Source: Saccharomyces uvarum
Taxonomy: Eukaryota > Ascomycota > Saccharomycetes > Saccharomycetales > Saccharomycetaceae
NCBI GenBank assembly: GCA_947243795.1
Contig: OX365928.1
Coordinates: 62,001-126,000, forward strand
Direction: 5' to 3'
DNA: 64,000 nucleotides
Shown here: positions 51,870-60,703 of the stretch, piece by piece
How the letters are laid out: the number at the start of each line of letters is the position of its first letter
Position numbering within the stretch: the first letter of the stretch is position 1
Position numbers and translations under genes: made by a program
The notes under the pieces: model-generated
Databases searched by the model: none
What the model was told of the DNA's origin: nothing
The model's input: only the letters and a program-made list of their open reading frames with translations

Positions 51870-53045
51870 TCAGTCTTCTACTTTAACACGAATATCACCT
51901 TGTTCATTTGCATTGTCCTCTTGTTTAACGTCAACTTCCGCATCTGCGTTTAACCCGGGGGTCCCCTCCAGGAATTTGACCCATTTGGGATAGCTCGTGA
52001 TATTGTGCTGGATCTCCTTATATAATTGCGACTGCAAATCCCAATCTAGGGAATTTCTAGGGTCCTCTGGTGGCAGAAATTTCAACAAATCACTTACGTT
52101 TCTCGACTTGGTGATTATTTGTCCAAACCCAACAAGCAAGCTATTGATCTCTGTCCAGAGGCCTCTAGGTAGCCAGTTCTGTAATTGAATTCTTGTTTGG
52201 TCCGGGTTCTTGCATTTTTGTGGGTCCACCCATTTCCAAATCTTGGCCAATCTATCTACATGTACGTCGACGCATATACCTTCAATTATGCCCCATGCCT
52301 TTTGCAACGTCAAGTAAGCCATTTTGGGCCCCACACCGGGCAGGGCCAACAGGCCGTTTATCGTAGCCGGTACATCACCCAGATGTTGGTCTTGCAGGAT
52401 TTGGCACGTGGACAGGATATACTTGGCCTTTCTTGTGTGGAACCCGACAGAATGAATCAGCTCGTCTAGTTTGGTCTCCTTAATTTGCAGAACGGCCTCC
52501 AACGTGATACCTAGTTTGCAATGCAGCTCGTCTATGCAGTATTTCGTGATGTTATGCATTGCCATGGCGGTAACTTCATCCTTTGTCTGCGACGATAACA
52601 TCACGCCAAGCAGCACTTGTAGCCTGTAGTCCCTGGGTGGTATCTGGTCTCTCGAGATACCGCATTGCAAGGCGACGGTTACTGGGATGGATGAGCCACC
52701 GACTATATCAACGGGTGCTAGAATCCTAGACCTCAACACTCGCATCCTAGCGTACGTTTCCGGAAACTTGTCTGGGACCTTTATCGAAGGGCCGGTGAAG
52801 AAGATTGAGGAGTCCAGTGGTTTGGCCCACCTGTTGGGCACGTTCCCGTTTCTGACCACGATCCATTCGAAGTATTGCTTATTCGGCAACGATTTGACCC
52901 AGTCGATGTCCACGGGTTGGGGCACGACCTCTTCCTGCTTGATCTTGGTCTTTTTTGCACTAGTGGGGTGGAAACACTTCGATTCGGCCTGCACTAGCGG
53001 TCTTTTCCTTAGAATAGTCATAGATGGGGGGCAGACCTTTTGCAT
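51870..53045 (-). CDS. NTG1: DNA N-glycosylase/AP lyase Ntg1 (endonuclease III family)
   Basis: Ntg1 removes oxidised pyrimidines and formamidopyrimidines and cleaves abasic sites in the nucleus and mitochondria. The 391 residues have a basic N-terminus suited to a nuclear and mitochondrial signal (RKRPLVQ, KKTKIKQE). The helix-hairpin-helix LPGVGPKMAYL contains catalytic Lys241, and VDVHVDRL contains the partner Asp260. The C-terminal cysteines of an iron-sulfur cluster are absent, as is normal for Ntg1 (unlike Ntg2). The N-terminal ~35 residues and the acidic tail (VKQEDNANEQ) are poorly conserved. The start at 53045 (MQKVCPPSM) is the first ATG matching the known beginning MQK. Confidence 0.96.
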   Translation of the reverse strand: MQKVCPPSMTILRKRPLVQAESKCFHPTSAKKTKIKQEEVVPQPVDIDWVKSLPNKQYFEWIVVRNGNVPNRWAKPLDSSIFFTGPSIKVPDKFPETYARMRVLRSRILAPVDIVGGSSIPVTVALQCGISRDQIPPRDYRLQVLLGVMLSSQTKDEVTAMAMHNITKYCIDELHCKLGITLEAVLQIKETKLDELIHSVGFHTRKAKYILSTCQILQDQHLGDVPATINGLLALPGVGPKMAYLTLQKAWGIIEGICVDVHVDRLAKIWKWVDPQKCKNPDQTRIQLQNWLPRGLWTEINSLLVGFGQIITKSRNVSDLLKFLPPEDPRNSLDWDLQSQLYKEIQHNITSYPKWVKFLEGTPGLNADAEVDVKQEDNANEQGDIRVKVED

Positions 53046-53164
53046 TCCTTGGCTATGGGGTATATACGTACGTAGAATGAATCATCAAGGATATTGTTAT
53101 ATATAAAAAGTGTGGAAAAATGAAAAAAATAATAATAATTCAGTTACGTAAAACAGGTAGAATA
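53046..53164 (-). other. NTG1 promoter and SYN8 3' end
   Basis: A 119-bp AT-rich spacer between tandem minus-strand genes, with TATATATAAAAAG near 53099-53111 as a likely TATA or 3' element. Nothing else is seen. Confidence 0.35.
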
Positions 53165-53905
53165 TTATAGCACCAGCAGAAGCAAGAGCAGCACCAGTAT
53201 TAGCACGATGATAACGACGCAGTTCCCGTTGTCCTTGAACCGGGAGGTGTTAAAGCCATGCATGGAGCGAGAAGCCCTATTCAAGTTCCGGCCGTTATTA
53301 TCGATCAGGCTTTCCAGATCCACCAGCAGCGTATCGTTTTGCGAGACGATCTCGTCGTTCAAGTCCATGGAGATGTCGTGGGTCCTCCCGATGGACTGGG
53401 ACAGCGTGCCCAAGTGGGAATCCTGCTCCAAGAGCTGTTGCTGCTGATCGATGAACAGTTCCTGGTTGGAAACCATGGGCAGCGGCTGCGAGGGTTCATC
53501 CTCGTAGGGAACATGCGTGGAGGGCAGCGGCGGCTCCCCCTCGTCGTCGACGTCGTCGTCGTCCCTGTACGTGACCGTAAGCTCGTCATCGTTCTTGAAC
53601 CGCACTTTCTTCAAAGAGTCTTTGGACACCTCATCTGCACCGGCAACCAGCGGCCTGTGGAACCTGTACAGCTCCCTGTCGAGCCCTGGATCGGGGACCT
53701 TGTCCAGGAGGGCATTGTACCGGGACACCAGCGCATCGGCGGCCGCACACTCTTGCATTGACTCCAGAATGGAGCCCAATTGCCGTTTCAAGGCAACGTT
53801 GTCGTTCGCCGTGGGGGCAAGGCCCAGCACGGACACGAGTCTTGTTCTTTCTTCGACCAGATCAGAAAGCTGGTCCAGTTCGTAACCCAGCTTCAACACG
53901 TCCAT
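53165..53905 (-). CDS. SYN8: Endosomal SNARE Syn8
   Basis: Syn8 is an endosomal Qc-SNARE, similar to mammalian syntaxin 8, that works with Pep12 and Vti1. The 246 residues comprise an N-terminal helical region ([20 protein letters not shown]), a Pro/Asp-rich linker, a SNARE motif (about 150-215, [34 protein letters not shown] cut by Q-layer residues), and a C-terminal anchor of pure aliphatics ([17 protein letters not shown]). The gene is very GC-rich (41 of 60 bases in 53521-53580). It diverges from DEP1. The linker is shorter than in S. cerevisiae, where I recall a QLQSQSQ repeat. Confidence 0.95.
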   Translation of the reverse strand: MDVLKLGYELDQLSDLVEERTRLVSVLGLAPTANDNVALKRQLGSILESMQECAAADALVSRYNALLDKVPDPGLDRELYRFHRPLVAGADEVSKDSLKKVRFKNDDELTVTYRDDDDVDDEGEPPLPSTHVPYEDEPSQPLPMVSNQELFIDQQQQLLEQDSHLGTLSQSIGRTHDISMDLNDEIVSQNDTLLVDLESLIDNNGRNLNRASRSMHGFNTSRFKDNGNCVVIIVLILVLLLLLLVL

Positions 53906-54136
53906 ACCGTGTGTGCTTGCACATCTGCTTGGCCTGCGAGCCGTCCTCTAGGCCACCCGCTCCCTATTGTGAAGTACCAGCCTTTGTTCCTGCTCTTCAT
54001 AGTTTGCTCTTTCGGGTGATGAAAGTTGGGCTGGAAATTTTATCCCAAAGGACAATATGAAAATAAACTCGAAACTGTGTAGCAAGCAGGAGGGAAAGGG
54101 AGAGACAGGAGCAAGAGGAAGCATCGGTCGTGGCAG
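53906..54136. other. SYN8/DEP1 divergent promoter
   Basis: A 231-bp spacer without a gene. It has a GC-richer half next to SYN8 and a purine-rich stretch (AGGGAAAGGGAGAGACAGGAG near 54093) next to DEP1. No exact motif was recognised. Confidence 0.35.
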
Positions 54137-55372
54137 ATGAGTCAGCACACAGCACAGGAGAGTGAACAGACTGCGGCGAAGGAACAAGACATCGATCAAG
54201 AAAGCGTGTTGAGTAACATTGACTTCAACACGGACTTAAACCACAATTTGAACCTATCGGAGTACTGCATATCAAGCGACGCAGACACAGAGAAGATGGA
54301 CAGCAACGAGGAGACGTCGCTGGCCAGCCTGCCGGAGCTGAGATACGCTCCCAAGCTGGCGAGCTTGGTGAAGCAAGAGACGCCCAGCGGCAGCGTGAAA
54401 CGGCCACACCAGGACGAAGTGTATGAGCAGGAGCAGGAGCAGGAGCAAGAAGACACGAAGAAGATCAAGGTGGCAGAGGAGGAGGAGGAGAAGGCTGTGG
54501 GGGGCGGGAAGGAGAAGAGCGTGGACCTCAGAGACGAGCAGGGCGACGAGGGCGACAACGAGGAGGAGATCGATAACGACCACGACCACGACCACGACCA
54601 CGAACACACGGCGCCGCCCGCAATCACAACCGCAACCACAACCGCAATCGCAACCGTGATGCCCTCGCCCATTGAGGTCGAGGAGCAGAGGATGACTGCG
54701 CTCAAGGAGATCACCAACATCGAGTACAAGTTCGCGCAATTGCGCCAGAAACTGTACGACAACCAGCTGGTGCGGCTGCAGACGGAGCTGCAGATGTGTC
54801 TGGAAGGGTCGCATCCGGAGCTGCAGGCGTACTACTCCAAGATCGCCGCCATCCGCGACTACAAGCTGCACCGTGCGTACCAGCGGCAGAAGTACGAGCT
54901 GGCATGCATCAACACCGAGACGCTCGCCACCCGCACGTTCATCCACCAGGACTTCCACAAGAAGGTCACCGACCTGCGCACACACCTGCTCAACCGCACC
55001 ACCCAGACGTGGTACGACATCAACAAGGAGCGCCGCGACATGGACATCGTGATCCCAGACGTCAACTACCACGTGCCCATCAAGCTCGACAACAAGACGC
55101 TGAGCTGCATCACGGGCTACGCCAGCGCAGCGCAGCTGCGCTACCCTGGAGAGCCCGTGGCAGAGGACCTGGCCTGCGAGGGCATCGAGTACCGCTACCG
55201 CGCCAACCCGGTCGACAAGCTCGAGGTCATCGTCGACCGCATGAGACTGAACAACGAGATCAGCGACCTCGAGGGCCTGCGCAAGTACTTCCACTCCTTC
55301 CCCGGTGCGCCCCGCCTGAACCCGCTGCGGGACTCCGAGATCAACGACGACTTCCACCACTGGGCCCAGTGA
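54137..55372 (+). CDS. DEP1: Rpd3L histone deacetylase complex subunit Dep1
   Basis: Dep1 is a subunit of the large Rpd3 histone deacetylase complex. It is needed for Rpd3L integrity and for regulation of phospholipid genes and rDNA or telomeric silencing. The 411 residues have an acidic, repeat-rich N-terminal half (EQEQEQEQE near 95, DHDHDHDHEH near 150, a Thr/Ala repeat near 163-173). The conserved Sds3/Dep1-type helical region follows (about 185-300, TNIEYKFAQLRQKLYDNQLVRLQTELQMCLEG), then the C-terminal domain. The C-terminal half is GC-rich (36 of 60 bases in 54901-54960). The protein ends HHWAQ, some fifteen residues before the end of the S. cerevisiae protein as I remember it. Confidence 0.96.
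   Translation: MSQHTAQESEQTAAKEQDIDQESVLSNIDFNTDLNHNLNLSEYCISSDADTEKMDSNEETSLASLPELRYAPKLASLVKQETPSGSVKRPHQDEVYEQEQEQEQEDTKKIKVAEEEEEKAVGGGKEKSVDLRDEQGDEGDNEEEIDNDHDHDHDHEHTAPPAITTATTTAIATVMPSPIEVEEQRMTALKEITNIEYKFAQLRQKLYDNQLVRLQTELQMCLEGSHPELQAYYSKIAAIRDYKLHRAYQRQKYELACINTETLATRTFIHQDFHKKVTDLRTHLLNRTTQTWYDINKERRDMDIVIPDVNYHVPIKLDNKTLSCITGYASAAQLRYPGEPVAEDLACEGIEYRYRANPVDKLEVIVDRMRLNNEISDLEGLRKYFHSFPGAPRLNPLRDSEINDDFHHWAQ
54573..54656 (+). repeat. Tandem coding repeats in DEP1
   Basis: A GACCACGACCAC run encodes the DH repeats (about 54577-54602). A nearby ACAACCGCA-type repeat encodes ITTATTTAIATV (about 54624-54659). Both appear expanded relative to the S. cerevisiae gene. Confidence 0.7.
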
Positions 55373-55657
55373 CCACCACCGTCGCTATCGCCCTCTATAC
55401 CGCTCTTTATTCTTATGTAACGCTACGTAATGTCACCCCCCATTACCAATTCCCAATTTGTGTCGTGGCCACCTGCTATTATCCTCGGTCACGTGCGCTG
55501 TGCCTGGTGTGGCGCCACATTTTTTTTTGCAAAATGCTCGAGGAAAGAAAAATTTGACTATTTAAGCCAAAAGATGGTCTGGTATCGGAGCAGGTGGCGT
55601 TATAGATGCCTGGTTACAGCCCTCAATTGAGCATAGATAGCCACACGTATACCAAGT
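55373..55657 (+). promoter_or_regulatory. CYS3 promoter with Cbf1 box
   Basis: The 285-bp spacer holds TCACGTG at 55489-55495, an exact Cbf1 binding site as used by the Cbf1-Met4-Met28 activator of the sulfur regulon. GTGTGGC at 55507-55513 resembles a Met31/32 core (CTGTGGC) with one mismatch. The T-run at 55520-55528 follows. Two ATGs at 55573 and 55606 lie upstream of the CYS3 start. In S. cerevisiae this spacer is a known strong meiotic double-strand-break hotspot. Confidence 0.7.
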
Positions 55658-56842
55658 ATGACTCTACAAGAATCTGATAAATTTGCTACCAAGGCCATCC
55701 ACGCCGGTGAACACGTCGACGTTCACGGGTCCGTCATCGAGCCCATCTCGTTGTCGACCACTTTCAAACAGTCGTCTCCAGCCAACCCAATCGGGACTTA
55801 CGAGTACTCCAGGTCGCAGAACCCCAACAGAGAGAACCTGGAAAGAGCCGTTGCTGCTTTGGAAAACGCCCAATACGGGCTAGCATTCTCCTCCGGGTCT
55901 GCCACCACCGCCACTATCTTGCAATCGCTGCCACAGGGCTCACACGCGGTGTCCATCGGTGACGTGTACGGTGGTACGCACAGATACTTCACCAAGGTCG
56001 CCAACGCGCACGGTGTGGAGACCTCGTTCACCAACGACCTGTTGCAGGACCTACCTCAGTTGCTTAAGGACAACACTAAGTTGGTCTGGATCGAAACCCC
56101 CACCAACCCAACCTTGAAGGTCACCGACATCCAGAAGGTCGCCGACGCCATCAAGAAGCACGCCGCCAGCCAGGACGTCATCCTGGTCGTTGACAACACC
56201 TTCTTGTCGCCATACATCTCCAACCCATTGAACTTCGGTGCCGACATCGTCGTCCACTCCGCCACCAAGTACATCAACGGCCACTCAGACGTCGTGCTAG
56301 GTGTCCTGGCCACCAACAGCAAGCCGCTGTACGAGCGCCTGCAATTCTTGCAGAACGCCATCGGTGCCATCCCATCTCCCTTCGACGCATGGTTGACACA
56401 CAGAGGTTTGAAGACCCTACATCTGCGTGTTAGACAAGCCGCCCTCAGCGCCATCAAGATCGCTGAGTTCTTGGCCGCCGACAAGGAAAATGTCGTCGCC
56501 GTCAACTACCCAGGTTTGAAAACACACCCTAACTACGATGTCGTTGTCAAGCAACACCGTGACGCCCTTGGTGGTGGTATGATCTCCTTCAGAATCAAAG
56601 GCGGTGCTGAAGCTGCCTCCAAGTTTGCCTCCTCCACAAGACTGTTCACTTTGGCCGAGTCCCTTGGTGGTATCGAGTCCCTATTGGAAGTGCCTGCCGT
56701 GATGACCCACGGTGGTATTCCAAAGGAAGCCAGAGAGGCCTCCGGTGTCTTTGACGACTTGGTCAGAATCTCCGTTGGTATCGAAGACGCTGACGACCTT
56801 TTGGACGACATCAAACAAGCTTTGAAGCAAGCCTCCAACTAA
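55658..56842 (+). CDS. CYS3: Cystathionine gamma-lyase Cys3
   Basis: Cys3 is the PLP enzyme that cleaves cystathionine to cysteine, 2-oxobutyrate and ammonia, the last step from homocysteine to cysteine, in the cytoplasm. The 394 residues have the known length and are almost identical to the S. cerevisiae enzyme (about a dozen differences by eye). The PLP-binding lysine is K204 in HSATKYINGHSD, counting the initiator Met. YEYSRSQNPNRENLE and FSSGSATT mark the cofactor and substrate pocket. Codon use looks biased to preferred yeast codons (TTG, AAG, GGT, GCC), fitting high expression. The promoter has a Cbf1 site. Confidence 0.99.
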   Translation: MTLQESDKFATKAIHAGEHVDVHGSVIEPISLSTTFKQSSPANPIGTYEYSRSQNPNRENLERAVAALENAQYGLAFSSGSATTATILQSLPQGSHAVSIGDVYGGTHRYFTKVANAHGVETSFTNDLLQDLPQLLKDNTKLVWIETPTNPTLKVTDIQKVADAIKKHAASQDVILVVDNTFLSPYISNPLNFGADIVVHSATKYINGHSDVVLGVLATNSKPLYERLQFLQNAIGAIPSPFDAWLTHRGLKTLHLRVRQAALSAIKIAEFLAADKENVVAVNYPGLKTHPNYDVVVKQHRDALGGGMISFRIKGGAEAASKFASSTRLFTLAESLGGIESLLEVPAVMTHGGIPKEAREASGVFDDLVRISVGIEDADDLLDDIKQALKQASN

Positions 56843-57038
56843 TTGTCGCACCTCAATTATCTGACTTTTACATAGAATTCTTTTATAAAATAGTTTCAAT
56901 ATCCGTTATTACTACATGTATCGTATCGCATGACTAGTTTTTTTTCCCAAAAGTTGTATAACATCCTACAATACTTAGTAATGCGTAAGTGTATACTTAC
57001 GCATCCTGGTGATTGGAGCTCGCTGCAGACAACTGAGA
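56843..57038 (+). other. CYS3 3' end and SWC3 promoter with an inverted repeat
   Basis: A 196-bp tandem spacer. The 10-bp arms ATGCGTAAGT (56981-56990) and ACTTACGCAT (56995-57004), separated by GTAT, form a near-perfect palindrome ending 34 bp before the SWC3 ATG. A T-run (56938-56945) lies upstream. Confidence 0.5.
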
Positions 57039-58940
57039 ATGCCTGCTGTGTTGAGAACCAGGTCCAAGGAATCCTCTGTGGAGCAGAATCCTGCTCCCAG
57101 AACAAGAACCAGATCGAAAAGAGGTAGGCGTGGCCGTGGAGACGATGATGAGGGCGAAGAAGAGGAAGACGAGGAGGAAAGCGACGGTGGCTACGACGAA
57201 GTCGGTGGCAACTACGATGAATACGCTTCGAGGTCGAAGCTGGCGAATAACAGACCCTTTGAAATAGTCGCGGGCCTGCCCAGCAGTCTCGACATGCCCA
57301 ACTACAACTCTTCGCTCACTCATCCGCTATCGGTGAAGGACTCTGGGGTTCTTTACGACTCTCTAGTCGGTTCCAGGAGAACCTGGATACACGGTGAGAT
57401 GTTCGATCTATATTGGCGAAGACCCAAGAGAATCATCAACGAGGCTACGCCCACGCCCACGCCCACGCTGGCCCCAGCAATGGAAAGCCCATCGTCCGGT
57501 GGTATTCCGTTGATACGAGATAAGATGCAGAAAATGTGCGACTGTATAATGAATGGCGGACCTCACAGCTTCAAGGTTAGGCTGTTTATACTGAAGAATG
57601 ACAAAATTGAACAAAAATGGCAGGAGGAACAAGATTCAAGGAAAAGAGAAAAGGAACTGAAAAGGAAGAACGATGCAGAGGCCAAGAAAACGAGAATGGA
57701 AGAAAGGAAAAGGCAACAATTGCAGAAAAAATTGGCAAAAGAACAGAAGTTGCAACTGCAAAAGGAAAATAAAGCTAAACAAAAATTAGAACAGGAGGCA
57801 CTGCGATTGAAAAGAAAGGAAGAGCTGAAAAAACTGAAAGAACAAAATAAAAATAAGCAAAGCTCACCTTCTTCTATGCATGACCCGAGAATGATAATGA
57901 ATTTGAACTTGATGGCTCAAGAAGATCCAAATTTAAACACCTTAATGGAAACCGTTGCCAAGGGTCTAGCCAATAATGACCAACTGGAGGAATTTAAAAA
58001 ATTTATCGAGATTGCCAAAAGACGGTCCGTGCAAGAGAACCTAACCAGTCACCGTTCTCCCACCGCAATAGTACGACCCCCAGCCCTGTCTCAAGATAAA
58101 GACGTGCCTGAGCCAAATCGACTAAACTCGATAACTTTGGTGAAAAGTTCAAAACCCATTACTACTAGCGAATTAAAACCAAAGAACGATGACGATGTGA
58201 AGAAGCAGCCGTCCAATGGGGAAACCACAACGGCAGATGCTCCACAGATAAAAGTCAAAGCAGAAGAAGAAGATGTGAAGGAAAAGGATCCGAAGAAGAA
58301 AAAGGAAAATCTCACAGTACCGAAAAGGAAAAGAAGAAACCACGCACAAAAGGAAGACAAGGACATGCAGCTAACTGCATTTCAACAGAAGTACGTTCAT
58401 GGGGCAGAGATCATCTTGGAGTTTTTGGAATTTACTCATTCAAGGTATTACTTACCCAAGAAATCCATAGTAGAATTTCTGGAAGATACGGGCGAGATTC
58501 TAATATCTTGGATCGTCATCCATAACTTCAAAGAGATCGAGAAATTCAAAACTAGAAAACTGAAATTGAAATCGAAATCTAAGCCAAAACCACAGGAGGA
58601 GGATACTAAGCAAGAGCCTGGACTCGAAAAAGAACCCGAGGAAGAACCCGACTTTAACCCTCTCTTCGAAGATGATTGCCCGATCCCACTTTACACTCCC
58701 ATGACCGTGAAAATATCGGGGATTCATAAAAGATTCAATCAAATTATCCAGAATAGCGTTTCACCCATGGACCAAGTCGTCAAAGAAATGGAAAAGATTC
58801 TGGAAATCGGTACAAGATTGTCTGGTTATAATCTATGGTATCAACTGGATGGATATGACGATGAAGCTCTAAGTGAAAGCCTGCGCTTTGAACTAAACGA
58901 ATGGGAACATACTATGAGAAGCAAGAGGCACAAAAGGTAA
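57039..58940 (+). CDS. SWC3: SWR1 chromatin-remodelling complex subunit Swc3
   Basis: Swc3 is a subunit of the SWR1 complex, which exchanges H2A for H2A.Z; it helps attach Swc2 and nucleosome contacts. The 633 residues begin MPAVLRTRSKESSVEQNP; the start at 57039 was chosen over the codons upstream in frame because it matches the known N-terminus. An acidic segment follows (GEEEEDEEESDGGYD), then a YL1-C-like conserved block (RPFEIVAGLPSSLDMPNYNSSLTHP), a long Lys/Glu coiled coil (about 195-285), a variable linker, and a conserved C-terminal domain ending RSKRHKR. A TPTPTPTL insertion from a CCCACG repeat (57449-57472) is not in the S. cerevisiae protein I remember. Confidence 0.96.
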   Translation: MPAVLRTRSKESSVEQNPAPRTRTRSKRGRRGRGDDDEGEEEEDEEESDGGYDEVGGNYDEYASRSKLANNRPFEIVAGLPSSLDMPNYNSSLTHPLSVKDSGVLYDSLVGSRRTWIHGEMFDLYWRRPKRIINEATPTPTPTLAPAMESPSSGGIPLIRDKMQKMCDCIMNGGPHSFKVRLFILKNDKIEQKWQEEQDSRKREKELKRKNDAEAKKTRMEERKRQQLQKKLAKEQKLQLQKENKAKQKLEQEALRLKRKEELKKLKEQNKNKQSSPSSMHDPRMIMNLNLMAQEDPNLNTLMETVAKGLANNDQLEEFKKFIEIAKRRSVQENLTSHRSPTAIVRPPALSQDKDVPEPNRLNSITLVKSSKPITTSELKPKNDDDVKKQPSNGETTTADAPQIKVKAEEEDVKEKDPKKKKENLTVPKRKRRNHAQKEDKDMQLTAFQQKYVHGAEIILEFLEFTHSRYYLPKKSIVEFLEDTGEILISWIVIHNFKEIEKFKTRKLKLKSKSKPKPQEEDTKQEPGLEKEPEEEPDFNPLFEDDCPIPLYTPMTVKISGIHKRFNQIIQNSVSPMDQVVKEMEKILEIGTRLSGYNLWYQLDGYDDEALSESLRFELNEWEHTMRSKRHKR

Positions 58941-59044
58941 GGGGTATACGATTTTTTTTCTTCTTTAATGTCATTATGATTATACAGCGTTGTATTATTT
59001 ACTTCTTTAGTTAACTATAGAAACTTTTTTTTTTTTATTATTCA
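58941..59044. terminator. Shared 3' region of SWC3 and MDM10
   Basis: A 104-bp convergent spacer with T-runs (58951-58958 and 59026-59036) and ATTATACAG-like AT motifs. Assigned by position and composition. Confidence 0.4.
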
Positions 59045-60520
59045 TCATGTGGAGTATTGGAATTGTATACCAAATTTGGCGGGAAGAATCGGAATATTGT
59101 TCTCTGTATCAAGCGCTGATATCGATACTGCATCACCGTCATTCTTCTCACCATTAGGTAAAGCTCCTTCAGAACTTTTAGTAAATACCAGTTCTGTCCC
59201 AGCAGATATTAAAAAACCCCTCCATTTACCTTCCCATAATAGTTTTAAAGTCTTATCACGTAATGACGTACTTAGTTTCCAAACGCCCGTGAAAGTGGAA
59301 TTGTTTATCTTGTTATCGAATTTTTCAATAGTGGATCTTTCCTCATCTATTTTTCTTAGCGATGACGAAAATGCATAAGTTAAGTCATTCAATAACTTCT
59401 GCTTATGATCTGGTATATCCAATGAAGATGCCATCTTGTTGTCAACCGAGTTCAGATTCGGCACATTTTCATGCAGTAGCGTAGCTGTTGTCTTGTTCCC
59501 TGCTTCACGGGGCATTGGCTCTAGTGCATCATCGAGCTTTTTATTGTGGTTGCTCTTAGGTAGAAGATGTTTTTTTTGCCAAAACTCACAACCAAATGAA
59601 AGATTAGATTCAATGGAATAGAGATTGAAGTCATATTTAGCACAAAATGTAGAGTTTGTCCCCGTCTTGGCTGAATACGTGGAAGATATATGTCCGAATA
59701 ATGGGTTCCAAGAAACTGTCAAAGTCAAGGGCCGTCCCGTATTGGTAGAGTGTGTATAATATCTTAAAGTTGTTGAACAACCGGGACTTAAACTGACCAG
59801 CCCCAACCAAAATTCAGTCCCAAGCGACAACGAGGAATTGTTGTACAACGAAGTGTTAAACTTGGACGGCGTGGTAAGGAAATTGTGTAATACTCTATAT
59901 CCACATAATAAATCACTGGTAGAAAAAATCCACTCTTGTAGATTCCGATGAGAATCTCTTTGGAAATAGCATGTTAAAACATTTAAGTTCTCTTTGAAAC
60001 TACTGACTCCCTTAAGCATGAATTGAGTTTGCGGTGTGAGTCGTTTTGTTATCATTGCCTCCAAATCTGAGCTTGGATAGTACATTCTACCATAATAAAG
60101 AGATTTCTTAACAAATTTCGAATCACGCAGCATTTTTTTATTAACCTCGACTACATCTTCGCCAATTTTCGTAGTGTTGCTACCATTGCTGCTGAAGTGC
60201 AAGTTTGGTTGTAAATGTCTGTATGTTTCAGTGGCATCTTGTAATGGGACATCAGTAGAGCTACGCATAAATTTCTCTAAATCCTGCGCATCCGAGTATA
60301 AATAACTCAATGAACCATTTATCCTTGACCTTGTGGAGAAATCTAAAGAATTGAATGTATTAGGAGTAGACTTGTTGGAGATCTGCAAGTGAATTGCTGA
60401 AGGAATTTGGAAGTCCAATAACGTTCTCGAAGTAGCCGTAATATCTTCGTAACTATTTTGTGTATTCCAATTGGTACTCTGATAGAATGCCCGTAACACC
60501 TGTTCCATATAGGGCAGCAT
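59045..60520 (-). CDS. MDM10: Mitochondrial outer-membrane beta-barrel Mdm10 (ERMES/SAM)
   Basis: Mdm10 is a VDAC-like 19-strand barrel. It anchors the ER-mitochondria tether ERMES (with Mmm1, Mdm12, Mdm34) and also serves the SAM complex in assembly of Tom40 and Tom22. The 491 residues have alternating hydrophobic strands (FWLGLVSLSPGCSTTLRYYTHSTN, PLTLTVSWNPLFGHISSTYSAKTG). A variable hydrophilic loop lies near 325-370 (HLLPKSNHNKKLDDALEPMPR). The C-terminal barrel signal ends FGIQFQYST. The first ATG at 60520 (MLPYMEQVLRAFYQ) matches the known start. Shares a divergent promoter with SPO7. Confidence 0.97.
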   Translation of the reverse strand: MLPYMEQVLRAFYQSTNWNTQNSYEDITATSRTLLDFQIPSAIHLQISNKSTPNTFNSLDFSTRSRINGSLSYLYSDAQDLEKFMRSSTDVPLQDATETYRHLQPNLHFSSNGSNTTKIGEDVVEVNKKMLRDSKFVKKSLYYGRMYYPSSDLEAMITKRLTPQTQFMLKGVSSFKENLNVLTCYFQRDSHRNLQEWIFSTSDLLCGYRVLHNFLTTPSKFNTSLYNNSSLSLGTEFWLGLVSLSPGCSTTLRYYTHSTNTGRPLTLTVSWNPLFGHISSTYSAKTGTNSTFCAKYDFNLYSIESNLSFGCEFWQKKHLLPKSNHNKKLDDALEPMPREAGNKTTATLLHENVPNLNSVDNKMASSLDIPDHKQKLLNDLTYAFSSSLRKIDEERSTIEKFDNKINNSTFTGVWKLSTSLRDKTLKLLWEGKWRGFLISAGTELVFTKSSEGALPNGEKNDGDAVSISALDTENNIPILPAKFGIQFQYST

Positions 60521-60703
60521 CGAAGCAGGCGTTTGTCTTCTTAATGTTTTTCAGATGTATATGTGCATGGTTTCTTCACTCAACAATATAGTCAAGGTAA
60601 TTTAATTAATAATTATTCCTTAAAGAAAAGATGCGAAATTTAGCGAAATCCATTAATCAGACATAAAAAGAAGAAAGATAGTGGAAACTTAAAAGAGGAG
60701 GTC
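60521..60703. other. MDM10/SPO7 divergent promoter
   Basis: A 183-bp AT-rich spacer; TTAATTAATAATTATT near 60601-60616 may be nucleosome-poor DNA. No named motif was recognised. Confidence 0.35.

Noticed and set aside
54272-55360. 362-codon open frame on the minus strand across DEP1
   Set aside because: It is fully antisense to the conserved DEP1 coding region, has a low-complexity Leu/Val/Asp composition, and is explained by GC-rich codons of DEP1.
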